DNA from: Gp1-AA122 sp036378535
Lineage (GTDB): Bacteria; Acidobacteriota; Terriglobia; Terriglobales; Acidobacteriaceae
NCBI GenBank assembly: GCA_036378535.1
Contig: DASUWH010000072.1
Coordinates: 186,001 to 250,000 of the forward strand
Length of the DNA: 64,000 nt
Direction of reading: 5' to 3'
The notes beneath the pieces were generated by a model that saw nothing but the letters and a program-made list of their open reading frames with translations, did no database searches and had not been told where the DNA came from. Numbering within the stretch: the first letter of the stretch is position 1; each line of letters starts with the position of its first letter. Shown here in pieces: positions 32,845-41,870 of the stretch. A program made the translations under genes and the position numbers.

Positions 32845-33952
32845 TTTCCTCTGAGCGCGGGCTTTCATTTCCACGCAGATCCACCGCCGAGATGGAATAT
32901 TGGTACTCGTTTCCGCGCACGACGTCGGTGTCGCGGAATGTTGGCGTCTTTAGCGGCTCACCGTTAATCTTCCGCCAGTCCGCATTTCCTTGCCGCCGAT
33001 AGATGTTGTAGCCGGCCAGGTCAGCCTCCGAATTGGGCGCCCAAGTCAGGTCGATGAAAGGTTGCTGACCTTCCCCGGAGGCCACTGCCTGCACTCCGTT
33101 CGGCTGCGCCGGCGGAAAGATATCGTTGACGACAACCCCAATCGGCGGGGAATCGTCCCCCTCAACCTGGAATTCGGCGTTTCGCGAAAGACTGAGATTG
33201 CTGACCACCGTGATCCAGTAATCGTAGTTTTTCTGCCACTCCATGCCGCTATCCAACAACCTCGGTTGTGCTGCCAAACTCACCGGCAGTTCGCCCGCGA
33301 CGGCCGCCACTTTGGAGGCGCGCTCACGTCGGTAAACGCGGTACGTGTAGCTGACTCCAGGACTCTGCACCTCGGGCAGTACACCAGTCCAGTTCAGAAC
33401 CACACCGTCAGCGGTCACGGAGGCGCTCAAATCAGAAGGAGGCGGCAGAGTAGGCACCATGGGAATCAGGATCTGATTCGATAGCCCGGCACTGCGAAGC
33501 TCTGTATTCTGCGTCTCCACCGCATAGGTGATCAGCCCAGTGGGATCTTCTTGCTGAAGCTTCGGTGAGAGAACGTCGGTGTACGTGGCTACTCGTGGCG
33601 GGGGAGCAGGTTTGTTTTTATTGTTTGAATTGGCCGGGGCCGGTTGCGGCGGGGGCAAGTCTGAGGGTTGTAGAACGCCAACTGGATCGCAACGGTTAAT
33701 GGCAACTTGCAGGCTGCGGCAGACGAGGGCAGGACCGAGGCGCCGGAAATTGGTGTTGTCGGTCGTCTTGCTGGGGACGGTCCAGACCAGCGTGACTTTG
33801 TCGCCTTTGCGAGCGCCGCGAAGATCGGTCACAGGTTTCGCCAGCTCAAGCGACGGAGGGAGCGGCGGACGCGGAGTGCCACAGGCCGTGAACACGGCCA
33901 GCAGTGTCGCCACAAACGATCGCGCAGCAATCTGGCGTGCCGGGAAACTCAT
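32825..33952 (-). CDS. Fibronectin type III lipoprotein
   Basis: A 375-residue exported protein, probably a lipoprotein: the signal ends VFTACG, with Cys24 as a candidate lipidated residue, although the lipobox is imperfect (FTAC). At least two fibronectin type III-like units are visible: around 170-270 (LPPPSDLSASVTADGVVLNW) and 280-375 (QPNGVQAVASGEGQQPFIDL, then AGYNIYRRQGNADW). A less clear unit sits near 40-155, interrupted by an Asn/Lys/Pro-rich insertion. It has no enzymatic motif and probably binds surface partners. Confidence 0.75.
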   Translation of the reverse strand: MSFPARQIAARSFVATLLAVFTACGTPRPPLPPSLELAKPVTDLRGARKGDKVTLVWTVPSKTTDNTNFRRLGPALVCRSLQVAINRCDPVGVLQPSDLPPPQPAPANSNNKNKPAPPPRVATYTDVLSPKLQQEDPTGLITYAVETQNTELRSAGLSNQILIPMVPTLPPPSDLSASVTADGVVLNWTGVLPEVQSPGVSYTYRVYRRERASKVAAVAGELPVSLAAQPRLLDSGMEWQKNYDYWITVVSNLSLSRNAEFQVEGDDSPPIGVVVNDIFPPAQPNGVQAVASGEGQQPFIDLTWAPNSEADLAGYNIYRRQGNADWRKINGEPLKTPTFRDTDVVRGNEYQYSISAVDLRGNESPRSEETIESIR

Positions 33953-34088
33953 GCGAGCGGAAGTAAAGAGGGTAACACGACCACAGCAGGTGACTATGAA
34001 TCGTGGAGACCTGGGGTAACTACGGAATGCCGTTTGTCGGAGACATTACTGCAGCAGCAAAGCGACGAGACTTGTCATCCCTGATCTC

Positions 34089-35465
34089 TCAGCCCACCAG
34101 TTCCCTGACGGCGTCGCGAAATACTTTGGTGTGCCGGTCGACATGTTCGGCCTCGGTCACCGGCGACATCAGCGCCATGTTGTGAAATGGGGTCAGCAGG
34201 ATTCCTCGGTTCATGGCATACAGATGCATGAATCGTTCCAGTTCGAAATCCATGGCGTCGTGGGCCTCAGCGCCATTGCGCGGTTCCTTGGGAGCGAATA
34301 AATACTCGGCGCGGCAGCCCAGGCGAGTTACAGTCCAAGCGATACCGAAATCTGCGATCGCCTTCTGCACTCCGGCTGTCCAGCGTTCGGCCAAAGGAAT
34401 CATCCGGGCAAAAGCTTCTTTCGTGAGCACCTTCTGCAAAGTTGCCCGCATGGCGGCCAGTGAAAGAGCGTTACCCGCGAGCGTTCCGCCGATGCCCCCG
34501 GTATCGCAATCTTCCAGGCTCATGCGATCGGAAACCAGTTTGGCAACTTGCTCGGTGAATCCGTATACCGCACCGGGAACTCCGCCGCCAATCGGTTTGC
34601 CAAATACCAGGAGGTCGGGCTGGAGGTTTTCGCTGCGGGTAAAGCCTCCCGGTCCGGCGCAGATCGTGTGAGTTTCGTCGATGATCAGTAGGGTGCCGTA
34701 TTTTTGCGTAAGCTCGCGCAAAGCCTTGTGAAAGCCCGGCGCGGGATGAACGATGCCAACGTTGGTCAGGGCCGGTTCGGCGAGAACACAGGCAACGTCG
34801 CGGGTCTGCAGCGCTTCCTCCAGCGCTTTCACGTCATTAAATTCCACAACCTTGGTTGTTATGGATGGGTCGACGGGTGGTCCGAGATTGCCCTTGCGTG
34901 CCCGCGCAGCCCCATCCTGCAAGGTGATGAAACTTTCGTCTACGGTTCCGTGGTAGCACCAGTTGAAAACAAGAATTTTGGGACGACCCGTAATGTGGCG
35001 GGCCAGGCGGATGGAGAAGCGGTTGGCATCCGTCGCGGTTAGAGCGAATTGCCAGAAGGGAAGTCCGAAACGTTTTTGCAGCTCTTCTCCGACCCAAATC
35101 GAGTCTTCGCTGGGTAACATGAGAGTGATTCCACGAGCTAATTGCTGTTGTACCGCCGACACCGTGGCGGCAGGAGAATGGCCGGTCATGGCTCCGGTAT
35201 CCCCGAGGCAGAAATCCACGTAGCGATGGCCATCGGCATCGAAGAACTCCGCCCCTTGCGCTTCGCGCACAAAGGGAGGGAAGGCTCCGGCCCATTTGAC
35301 CATCCAATTCATGGGAACGCCGCCCAGCAGGGACTTGCCGGCGCGTTCGAACAAGGCCCGGGATTTGGGGCGCTCATCGCGGAATTTTTTCTGTTCCCGC
35401 TGCATGAGCGATTGCAAGCGGAGGCGGTCAAGAATGCCTGTAACACTTCGGCTCGCGGTATCCAT
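34089..35465 (-). CDS. Class III aminotransferase (glutamate-1-semialdehyde aminomutase-like)
   Basis: A 458-residue fold-type I PLP enzyme from the ATG at 35465; an upstream extension to 35702 would overlap the kinase gene and has no homologous look. Class III features: VDFCLGDTGAMTGHSPAATV near the N-terminus, the PLP Asp in LLIIDETHTICAG, and the Schiff-base Lys in LLVFGKPIGGGVPGAVYG. HemL has LGKIIGGGLPVGAYGG, so this is related but not a clear HemL. Substrate is unknown. It is divergent from the hybrid kinase gene. Confidence 0.8.
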   Translation of the reverse strand: MDTASRSVTGILDRLRLQSLMQREQKKFRDERPKSRALFERAGKSLLGGVPMNWMVKWAGAFPPFVREAQGAEFFDADGHRYVDFCLGDTGAMTGHSPAATVSAVQQQLARGITLMLPSEDSIWVGEELQKRFGLPFWQFALTATDANRFSIRLARHITGRPKILVFNWCYHGTVDESFITLQDGAARARKGNLGPPVDPSITTKVVEFNDVKALEEALQTRDVACVLAEPALTNVGIVHPAPGFHKALRELTQKYGTLLIIDETHTICAGPGGFTRSENLQPDLLVFGKPIGGGVPGAVYGFTEQVAKLVSDRMSLEDCDTGGIGGTLAGNALSLAAMRATLQKVLTKEAFARMIPLAERWTAGVQKAIADFGIAWTVTRLGCRAEYLFAPKEPRNGAEAHDAMDFELERFMHLYAMNRGILLTPFHNMALMSPVTEAEHVDRHTKVFRDAVRELVG

Positions 35466-35655
35466 AATGCCGGGAAGTGTAGCATCCCAGGTTTGGCGGT
35501 GGCATTGACACCCATCACCAAGGGGTGTGAATAGCAGTAGGCGCACGGGATCATCGCGACTGCTGGTTTGGCATCCTTTATGTCTCAGGAACTCCCGCGC
35601 GGCCTGAATTCCAAGTATAGTAGTGAAAACTGTGGGCCCTTCCTGAGACAGAAGT

Positions 35656-37665
35656 ATGCGTCGGACAATACCACGTGCGAAGAAAGCGCCCGCCGCGGGC
35701 AAACCGGATCTGGCGCAGACCCTTCTATCCCCAAGCCTCCTGGAATCTATTCCCGACGCAGTTGCGGCCGTAGACCAGCAAGGCGCGATCCTTCAGGTCA
35801 ACTCTCAAACCGAGCAGATGTTCGGCTATTCGCACGATGAGCTCATTGGAAAACAGATTGAGTTGCTGGTACCGGAGCGCTACCGCCCACATCATCACGG
35901 CCACCGCGAGCAATACGCCGATAGGCCCAAGATTAGGCGGATGGGGGCGGGTTTGGATTTGTTTGGGCGGCGGCGGGATGGCTCGGAGTTTCCTGTCGAG
36001 ATCAGCCTCAGCCCGATCAGGGGGAACGACGGCATGCTGGTGTTAAGTGTCATTCGTGACATCAGCGATCGCAAAAAAATCGAAGAGCAACTGCGGAAGG
36101 CTCACGAAGAATTGAAGCGCTGGTCCAGCCAGCAGTTGTTCGACTATCGCATGCGCCTGGCCGCGATTGTGGACTGGTCGGAAGACGCCATCATCAGCAA
36201 GGACCTGAATGGCGTGATCACTTCCTGGAATAAAGGCGCGGAACACATGTACGGGTATAGTGCCGAAGAAGCCGTCGGCAAGTCGGTGTCGATTATTTTT
36301 CCTAAAGAACAACCAGATGAGATCCAGCAGATCATGGCCAAGGTCCGCAATGGGGAGTCGATCGAGCATTACGAAGCAGCCCGCGTGAGCAAGGATGGGC
36401 GCCGGCTTACGATTTCCCTTTCGGTCTCGCCGATTCGAGACAGCGAGGGCAAGATCGTGGGTGCGTCGGCAATCGGACGCGACATTACCGACCAGAAGCG
36501 CGCGGAAGATCAACTCCGGCAAGCCCAAAAGATGGAAGCGGTGGGCCGCCTCGCCGGAGGAGTGGCACACGACTTCAATAACATTCTGGGTGTAATCAGC
36601 GCCTGCAGCGAGTTTCTCCGCGATCGCATTGACCGGGCTTCCCCGGCCGCACCCTATGTTGAGAACCTGCGCCGGGCTGCCGAACGCGGCGCCTCGCTGA
36701 CGCGCCAGCTCCTGGTGTTCAGCCGCAAGCAAGTGGCGCAACCCCGGGTGCTGAATCTCAATGAGCGCTTACAGGAGGTCAGCAAGCTTCTGCGGCCGTT
36801 GATGGGCGATGATGTCGAGATAATTCTCACCGCCAGATCTGGATCGGTGTTCGTGGAAGCCGATCCCGGTCACTTGGATCAGATTGCCATGAATCTGGCG
36901 GTCAATGCCCGGGATGCAATGCCACATGGCGGCAAACTGATCCTGGAAACGGACGTGATGGATTTCGATGAGGCCTTTGCCCGCCTGCACTATCCGATGA
37001 CCGCGGGAAGATACGTGCTGCTCGCGGTCAGTGACACAGGCGTAGGCATGGACGAAGTCACGCTGCAGCGTATTTTCGAACCTTTCTTTACGACCAAGGA
37101 TGTCGGCAAGGGAACAGGCCTGGGACTGGCAACTGTGTACGGCATCATCAAGCAGGCGGGCGGATCCATCTGGGTATACAGCGAACCCGGACGCGGCACT
37201 ACTTTCAAGATTTATCTGCCCTCGGCAGAAAGCAAGGTCGGGCTTGCCGCCGAGCCGGAACCGGAAGTTGCGGCCCCCAGACATGAAGGCACGACCATTC
37301 TGCTAGTCGAAGATGACGAGATGTTTGGCGCGCTCACGCGCCAGATGTTAGAGGAACACGGTTATCGGGTACTCAGTGCCAAGGATGGCAAGTCTGCCCT
37401 GGCTACGGTCGAAGCCAACGACGGTTCCGTGAAGCTGGTCCTGACGGATGTCGTAATGCGCGGGGTGAGCGGGCCTGAACTGGTTACCAATTTGCGGAAA
37501 TCGCATCCCGGTATCAGGGTCGTGTACATGTCCGGCTACACCGGCGAGCTGATCGCCGCTCGTGATGTATTGGAATCCGGCATCACCCTTCTGGAAAAAC
37601 CATTCACGCGGGCGGCGCTGCTGCAGGCCATCGATGCGGCGTTGGGATCGAAAATCAGCAATTAG
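35656..37665 (+). CDS. PAS hybrid sensor histidine kinase with receiver domain
   Basis: A 669-residue cytoplasmic hybrid kinase. PAS 1 is at about 25-140 and PAS 2 at about 165-285 (with SWNKGAEHMYGYSAEE). The HisKA dimerisation helix has the phospho-acceptor His305 in GGVAHDFNNIL. The ATPase domain has the N box MNLAVNARDAM (412-422), DTGVGM (460-465) and GKGTGLGLATVYGI (484-497). The receiver (about 546-660) has Asp598 (LVLTDVVM) and Lys648. There are no membrane helices, so it senses a cytoplasmic cue. The receiver is attached, so a separate phosphotransfer partner or output is needed. No DNA-binding response regulator is adjacent. Confidence 0.92.
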   Translation: MRRTIPRAKKAPAAGKPDLAQTLLSPSLLESIPDAVAAVDQQGAILQVNSQTEQMFGYSHDELIGKQIELLVPERYRPHHHGHREQYADRPKIRRMGAGLDLFGRRRDGSEFPVEISLSPIRGNDGMLVLSVIRDISDRKKIEEQLRKAHEELKRWSSQQLFDYRMRLAAIVDWSEDAIISKDLNGVITSWNKGAEHMYGYSAEEAVGKSVSIIFPKEQPDEIQQIMAKVRNGESIEHYEAARVSKDGRRLTISLSVSPIRDSEGKIVGASAIGRDITDQKRAEDQLRQAQKMEAVGRLAGGVAHDFNNILGVISACSEFLRDRIDRASPAAPYVENLRRAAERGASLTRQLLVFSRKQVAQPRVLNLNERLQEVSKLLRPLMGDDVEIILTARSGSVFVEADPGHLDQIAMNLAVNARDAMPHGGKLILETDVMDFDEAFARLHYPMTAGRYVLLAVSDTGVGMDEVTLQRIFEPFFTTKDVGKGTGLGLATVYGIIKQAGGSIWVYSEPGRGTTFKIYLPSAESKVGLAAEPEPEVAAPRHEGTTILLVEDDEMFGALTRQMLEEHGYRVLSAKDGKSALATVEANDGSVKLVLTDVVMRGVSGPELVTNLRKSHPGIRVVYMSGYTGELIAARDVLESGITLLEKPFTRAALLQAIDAALGSKISN

Positions 37666-37686
37666 CATTTGGCATGTGTTTTCGAG

Positions 37687-37762
37687 GGCGCGGCTTCACA
37701 GGCTGACCGAAAGACTCCTTGCGGAGGCAGCTTTGAAAGGCCGCGCTTCAGCCGCGCCGTCC
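37687..37762. repeat. GC-rich inverted repeat, second repeat type
   Basis: GGGCGCGGCTTCA (from 37687) and GGCCGCGCTTCAGCCGCGCC (about 37739-37758) share a GCGCGGCTTCA-like motif in both orientations and can fold together. It differs from the TGTCATCCCGAG family. Only this locus is seen in the window. Confidence 0.45.
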
Positions 37763-37863
37763 GCAGCCGCATAAAAGATCGGGATTTAGAGACTGCGTGA
37801 GAACCTCGCCCCGAGGAAAATTCTGTTTACTGCATTGCGAGACTCTAACCCCAACGTCAAATC

Positions 37864-37962
37864 TGTCATCCCGAGCGCAGTCGAGGGACCTTGTGTTTAC
37901 AGGCATGGCCTCAGCTCTCTGAATGGCGACTGCCAGCTAAAAGCTGAGAGCTGAAAGCTCCA
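37864..37962. repeat. Core dispersed repeat plus AGCTnnn heptamer array
   Basis: A short core copy TGTCATCCCGAGCGCAG...GAGGGACCTTGTGTTT (37864-37898) is followed, 36 nt later, by four exact 7-bp units AGCTAAA, AGCTGAG, AGCTGAA, AGCTCCA (37935-37962). The array ends 2 nt before the glmM stop codon. The heptamers are close to those after lexA. No inverted partner array is seen here. Confidence 0.75.
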
Positions 37963-37964
37963 AA

Positions 37965-39335
37965 TCAAGCCCCCAGGGAATTACGGATGGCGGTTGCGAT
38001 CGTATCGGCCAGCGCACGCATCTGCTTTTCCGATTCGGCTTCGATCATTACGCGCGCCAGCGCTTCGGTTCCCGAGTAGCGCACCACCACCCGCCCATTG
38101 CCATTGAGCTCCTTTTCCGCCGCTTCGATCGAGCGCTTGATCTCGGGGACCTGGGTAAAGGGTATCTTCTCGCGCACGCGGATATTTTGGATGGTCTGCG
38201 GGAAGACTTTGAGATCGGCCACGAGATCCGCGAGCGATCGCCCGCTGCGGACCATAATTTCCATGACTCGCAGCGCGGTAAGCAGGCCATCCCCGGTCGT
38301 GGCATCGCCATCGCGGAAGATGATGTGACCGGACTGTTCGCCGCCCAGGGTGGCTCCCGTCTTCAGCATCTCCTCCAGCACATATTTGTCGCCGACACTG
38401 GCGCGCAACATAGCGATTCCGGAGCGTTTGAGCGCGATCTCCAGCCCCATGTTGGACATGCTGGTGGCTACCACCGTATTGCCGATCAGGGCGCCGCGCG
38501 ATTGCATATCGCGTGCGGCGATCAGTAGAACGGCATCGCCGTTAATGACGCGTCCCTGGGCATCGGCGAACAGGGCGCGATCAGCATCGCCATCAAAAGT
38601 TACGCCCAGGTCGACCTTGCCCTGCTGCTCACGCATTGCCTCGGCGAGCCGGTTGGGGTGCAGCGCTCCGCAGTTTTCATTGATGTTGGTGCCGTCGGGA
38701 CGGGCATGAAGAAACGTCGCCCGAATGCCGCAGGCTTGAAATAGTTCTGGCGCTTCGGCAGTAGCAGCGCCGTTGGCACAGTCCACGAGCACTTTCAGGC
38801 CACTAAGGTCGCTGGAGATGTTCTGCGACAACCATTCAATGTAAGCGCGGCGCAAACCCGCGTCACCTGGCAGGGTGGAGAATGCCGCGGCATCTGGGGC
38901 GGGAGGCGCAGGATTCTGCAGGTGAGCAAAAATCTCGCGCTCGATCGCAAGCTCACGAGCATCCGGAAGCTTGTAGCCGTCGCCGGAAAAAACTTTGATC
39001 CCATTGTCGGTCCAGGGATTGTGCGATGCGGAGATGACGATGCCGGCGGAAAAGCCACGGGAGCGGGCCAGGTACGCGACTCCCGGCGTTGTGATTATGC
39101 CCGCGCTATGTACCTGTACCTTGATCGAAGCCAGGCCCTGAGCGAGGCAGTCGGCAATCCAGCGCCCCGATTCACGGGTGTCCTGCCCAATTACGGCGCT
39201 GGGTGAAGGTGTCGAGCGAGCCAGGTCGTGGCCGAGTGCCCGGCCGATGAGGTAAGTGCTGTCCTGGGTAAGTGGAAACTCCCCAGCGACACCACGAATG
39301 CCATCTGTTCCAAACAGCTGCCGTTGTTCGCTCAT
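37965..39335 (-). CDS. glmM: Phosphoglucosamine mutase
   Basis: Interconverts glucosamine-6-P and glucosamine-1-P for UDP-GlcNAc and peptidoglycan synthesis. The 456 residues have the phosphoserine loop GIVISASHNPW (Ser104), the Mg2+ loop DGDADR (248-253), the sugar loop GGEQSGH and the C-terminal phosphate loop RYSGTE. It is the last gene of cdaA-ybbR-glmM, 3 nt after ybbR. In Firmicutes the three are co-regulated and GlmM binds and inhibits CdaA (established knowledge). The same order here suggests the link is conserved. Confidence 0.95.
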   Translation of the reverse strand: MSEQRQLFGTDGIRGVAGEFPLTQDSTYLIGRALGHDLARSTPSPSAVIGQDTRESGRWIADCLAQGLASIKVQVHSAGIITTPGVAYLARSRGFSAGIVISASHNPWTDNGIKVFSGDGYKLPDARELAIEREIFAHLQNPAPPAPDAAAFSTLPGDAGLRRAYIEWLSQNISSDLSGLKVLVDCANGAATAEAPELFQACGIRATFLHARPDGTNINENCGALHPNRLAEAMREQQGKVDLGVTFDGDADRALFADAQGRVINGDAVLLIAARDMQSRGALIGNTVVATSMSNMGLEIALKRSGIAMLRASVGDKYVLEEMLKTGATLGGEQSGHIIFRDGDATTGDGLLTALRVMEIMVRSGRSLADLVADLKVFPQTIQNIRVREKIPFTQVPEIKRSIEAAEKELNGNGRVVVRYSGTEALARVMIEAESEKQMRALADTIATAIRNSLGA

Positions 39336-39338
39336 GAA

Positions 39339-40016
39339 TTAATTAATACCGGAAGACCCGGAGGACCTCTCCATCATAACCGTGACATGCACCGGCGTGG
39401 GATTCACAACCTGGATCAGGGGGTCGGGAACGTAGACGTTCCTGGTGAAGGTTTGCGAACTGGTGACGCCGCTCGCATCGACAGGATCGGTGGTGGCAAA
39501 GTCAATGGCTTCGACTCGGGCACGCGGTCCGGTGATGTCGATTTGATCGGGATTCGCGATGACTTTTGCGATCCGTAACCCGGAGGCGAATTGACCCGTA
39601 ACGCGCGGATGAACCTGTATTTGACGGCGGGCGCGAAGGTCGAAACTCAGTTCGAATTGGCTGGGCACCACCTGGACGATATCCAGATCGCGAGGCTCGC
39701 GAATATGCTGCGCGGTTAAATTGAAAGTACGCTCTCCGGGGCGGACGTCGCTCAAGTCCACTTCGACGTGTACCTGGTCCGCTCGAAGTCCTCGAACCAG
39801 CCGTTCCGGGCCGCGTACGCGAACCTGGGCGCTGGGCACATGCTCGGTGTTGATTTCCAGGTTGTCGGGCATGTGCTGAAATTCTATGGGAGCGTCCAGG
39901 GCGACTTCGGCAACAGGATCGCGAGCCAGGGCAAACCACAAACCCGCGGCCAGCACCAGCGAAAACAGTTTCAGCCCGAAATTCTCAATCACAAAGCGTT
40001 GTAGAAAGTCGCGCAT
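39339..40016 (-). CDS. YbbR-domain protein, CdaR-like
   Basis: A 225-residue protein with one N-terminal membrane helix (about 14-32, GLKLFSLVLAAGLWFAL) followed by two YbbR-type beta domains (about 37-120 and 125-215). In Firmicutes CdaR binds CdaA across the membrane and tunes its activity; this copy is shorter, with about two rather than four YbbR repeats. It sits 9 nt after cdaA and 3 nt before glmM, so it is the CdaR counterpart by position. Confidence 0.85.
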   Translation of the reverse strand: MRDFLQRFVIENFGLKLFSLVLAAGLWFALARDPVAEVALDAPIEFQHMPDNLEINTEHVPSAQVRVRGPERLVRGLRADQVHVEVDLSDVRPGERTFNLTAQHIREPRDLDIVQVVPSQFELSFDLRARRQIQVHPRVTGQFASGLRIAKVIANPDQIDITGPRARVEAIDFATTDPVDASGVTSSQTFTRNVYVPDPLIQVVNPTPVHVTVMMERSSGSSGIN

Positions 40017-40025
40017 CGCACCCTT

Positions 40026-40898
40026 TTACGAATCGAACGAGGAGTCGGAGCCCTTGGGAACGGAAGCGCGAGGGACTTCTTCATCGCCGCCATTGTTCTC
40101 CGAGGGAGTAGTGATCGTCGGCAGAGTCGCAGGCGGGACGTAGCGCCGCAAGACGTTACTCAGCCGGTTGCGCAAATGCTCAACCGCCATGTCCCGTTCG
40201 ATTTTGCCGCCTATGGCGAGACTGATGGCGCCAGTTTCCTCGGAAACGACCACGGCAATCGCATCCGTTTCCTCGGTAATGCCGATGGCGGCACGGTGAC
40301 GAGTTCCCAACTGCGTCGACAGTACAGGATTCATCGACAGAGGAAGAAAGCAGGCAGCAGCTGCGATGCGGTCGTTCTGAATGATCACTGCGCCGTCGTG
40401 CAGCGGAGCGCTGGGACGAAAAATAGTCGCCAGCAGATCATATGAGAGGTGCGCATCGAGCGGCACTCCGCTCTCGATGTAGGTGCGCAATCCGACCTCG
40501 CGCTCGATCACGATCAAGGCCCCAGTCTGATTCTGCGAGAACAGATTGGCGGCCAGCACAATATCGTCATAGGCATCGCCGTCTGCTCCATGCTGGTTGC
40601 GGAACGTAAGCCGCCGCCCCAGTCGCGCCAGCGCCTGACGGAGTTCCGGGGCGAACACCACGATGAGGGCAAACACCGCGTACGGAAACAAGACGCTGGC
40701 CAGCCAGTTCAGGGTGATGAGTTCGCCCAGCCGAACAAAGTAGAAAAATACCGCAACTGCGGTGACCGCGATCAACATGAGCGCGGCGCGGGTTCCGCGA
40801 ATCAGGGCGAGGAACTCGTAGATGATGACCGCAACCAGCAGGATGTCGATGACATTGATCAGCGACACATGTGGCCAGGATGAAATAATTGGCTTCAC
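40026..40898 (-). CDS. cdaA: Diadenylate cyclase (c-di-AMP synthase)
   Basis: Makes cyclic di-AMP from two ATP. There are three N-terminal membrane helices (the first two contain NVIDILLVAVIIYEFLAL and LMLIAVTAVAVFFYFV), then the DAC domain. The catalytic motifs DGA (LHDGAVII) and RHR (GTRHRAAIG) are both intact, at 175-177 and 207-209 counted from an upstream TTG at 40919. I prefer the GTG at 40898, preceded by AGGGGA, which gives 290 residues. The tail after about 255 is Pro/Ser-rich. C-di-AMP usually controls potassium and osmotic balance; no effector is in the window. Confidence 0.93.
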   Translation of the reverse strand: MKPIISSWPHVSLINVIDILLVAVIIYEFLALIRGTRAALMLIAVTAVAVFFYFVRLGELITLNWLASVLFPYAVFALIVVFAPELRQALARLGRRLTFRNQHGADGDAYDDIVLAANLFSQNQTGALIVIEREVGLRTYIESGVPLDAHLSYDLLATIFRPSAPLHDGAVIIQNDRIAAAACFLPLSMNPVLSTQLGTRHRAAIGITEETDAIAVVVSEETGAISLAIGGKIERDMAVEHLRNRLSNVLRRYVPPATLPTITTPSENNGGDEEVPRASVPKGSDSSFDS

Positions 40899-40969
40899 TA
40901 AGTCCCCTGCTGACAGCAATTCACCGGCGTGGTGCTATCGCCATTGTAATCCAGTATTCTGACGCTAGG

Positions 40970-41150
40970 AGTCGGTTGCCGGGAATTGACTGTCGTCACC
41001 CCGAGAAAGATGTTCAGGGTCTCGTCCATGCGAAACAAGAACCCAGACCCCTTGCTTTCGCTCGAGATGAAAACCGGGGTTCATTGATTACTAACTACAG
41101 ACCGATGGCTGGCTACTGACCTACTCCCGACTGCTGACGATTGACTGGGC
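40970..41150. repeat. Inverted heptamer arrays around a degenerate dispersed repeat
   Basis: Left units AGTCGGT, TGCCGGG, AATTGAC, TGTCGTC (40970-40997) are followed by GTCACCCCGAG, a diverged start of the dispersed repeat core. The right arm (about 41083-41150), read on the minus strand, gives CAGTCAA, TCGTCAG, CAGTCGG, GAGTAGG, TCAGTAG, CCAGCCA, with a 7-bp phase. Units are more degenerate than at 15.4 kb. The right arm ends exactly at the ATG of the sirtuin gene. Confidence 0.6.
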
Positions 41151-41870
41151 ATGCTGAACATCACTCCATCCGACCGTGTATTCGTGCTCACCGGGGCGGG
41201 CGTCAGCGCGGAAAGCGGGATCCCGACTTTTCGCGGTGCCGGCGGGCTCTGGCGGAACTACCGGATTGAGGAGGTCGCGTCTCCTTCTGCCTGGCACCGC
41301 GATCCCGGGCTGGTGTGGGAGTTCTATTCCATGCGGCGGCGAGTCGCTGCCGAAGCCAAGCCGAATGCCGCACATCTCGCTCTCGCACGATTGGAACGGG
41401 TACTTGCCGATCGCCTGTTTCTGTGCACACAGAACGTGGATAACCTGCACGAAATCGCTGGATCGCGCCGGGTTGTGCACATGCATGGAGAGCTGTTCAA
41501 GAGCCGGTGCGATACCTGCCGTCGTGCTCCGTTTGCAGATACAAACCTTTACGAAGCACCCGCGAAACTTCCCAGGTGCCAATGTGGAGCACTTGTCCGG
41601 CCTCATATCTGCTGGTTTGGAGAGATGCCATTCGAAATGGAGAACATCTTCCGGCGGCTGGATGCCTGCACTGTTTTTATTGCTGTCGGAACCTCGGGGT
41701 TGGTCGAACCTGCCGCCAGTTTCGTGGCGCATGCCAGTAAAAAGGCGCGAACCATCTTTGTAGGGCCGGAGGAACCGGCCAACCGGGCGGCTTTCACTAA
41801 TTGCTATTCGGGTAAAGCTGGCGAAGTTCTGCCGCAACTGTTCCAGCTGAAGGAAGAAGCTGGCGGATGA
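41151..41870 (+). CDS. cobB: Sir2 family NAD-dependent protein deacylase
   Basis: A 239-residue sirtuin that removes acyl groups from lysine using NAD+. The NAD motifs GAGVSAESGIPTFRG (15-29) and TQNVDNLH (93-100) are present, with catalytic His112 (HMHGELF) and zinc ligands C120, C123, C143, C145. Tyr59 and Arg62 form the YxxR pair typical of class III desuccinylases (SIRT5 type), so desuccinylation is likely besides deacetylation. The next gene overlaps by ATGA. A repeat arm directly abuts its start codon, so its own promoter and ribosome binding site lie within repeat DNA. Confidence 0.93.
   Translation: MLNITPSDRVFVLTGAGVSAESGIPTFRGAGGLWRNYRIEEVASPSAWHRDPGLVWEFYSMRRRVAAEAKPNAAHLALARLERVLADRLFLCTQNVDNLHEIAGSRRVVHMHGELFKSRCDTCRRAPFADTNLYEAPAKLPRCQCGALVRPHICWFGEMPFEMENIFRRLDACTVFIAVGTSGLVEPAASFVAHASKKARTIFVGPEEPANRAAFTNCYSGKAGEVLPQLFQLKEEAGG

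Noticed and set aside
35466..35702. N-terminal extension of the aminotransferase
   Set aside because: It would overlap the divergent kinase gene and adds Cys-rich sequence unlike the family; the ATG at 35465 is sufficient.
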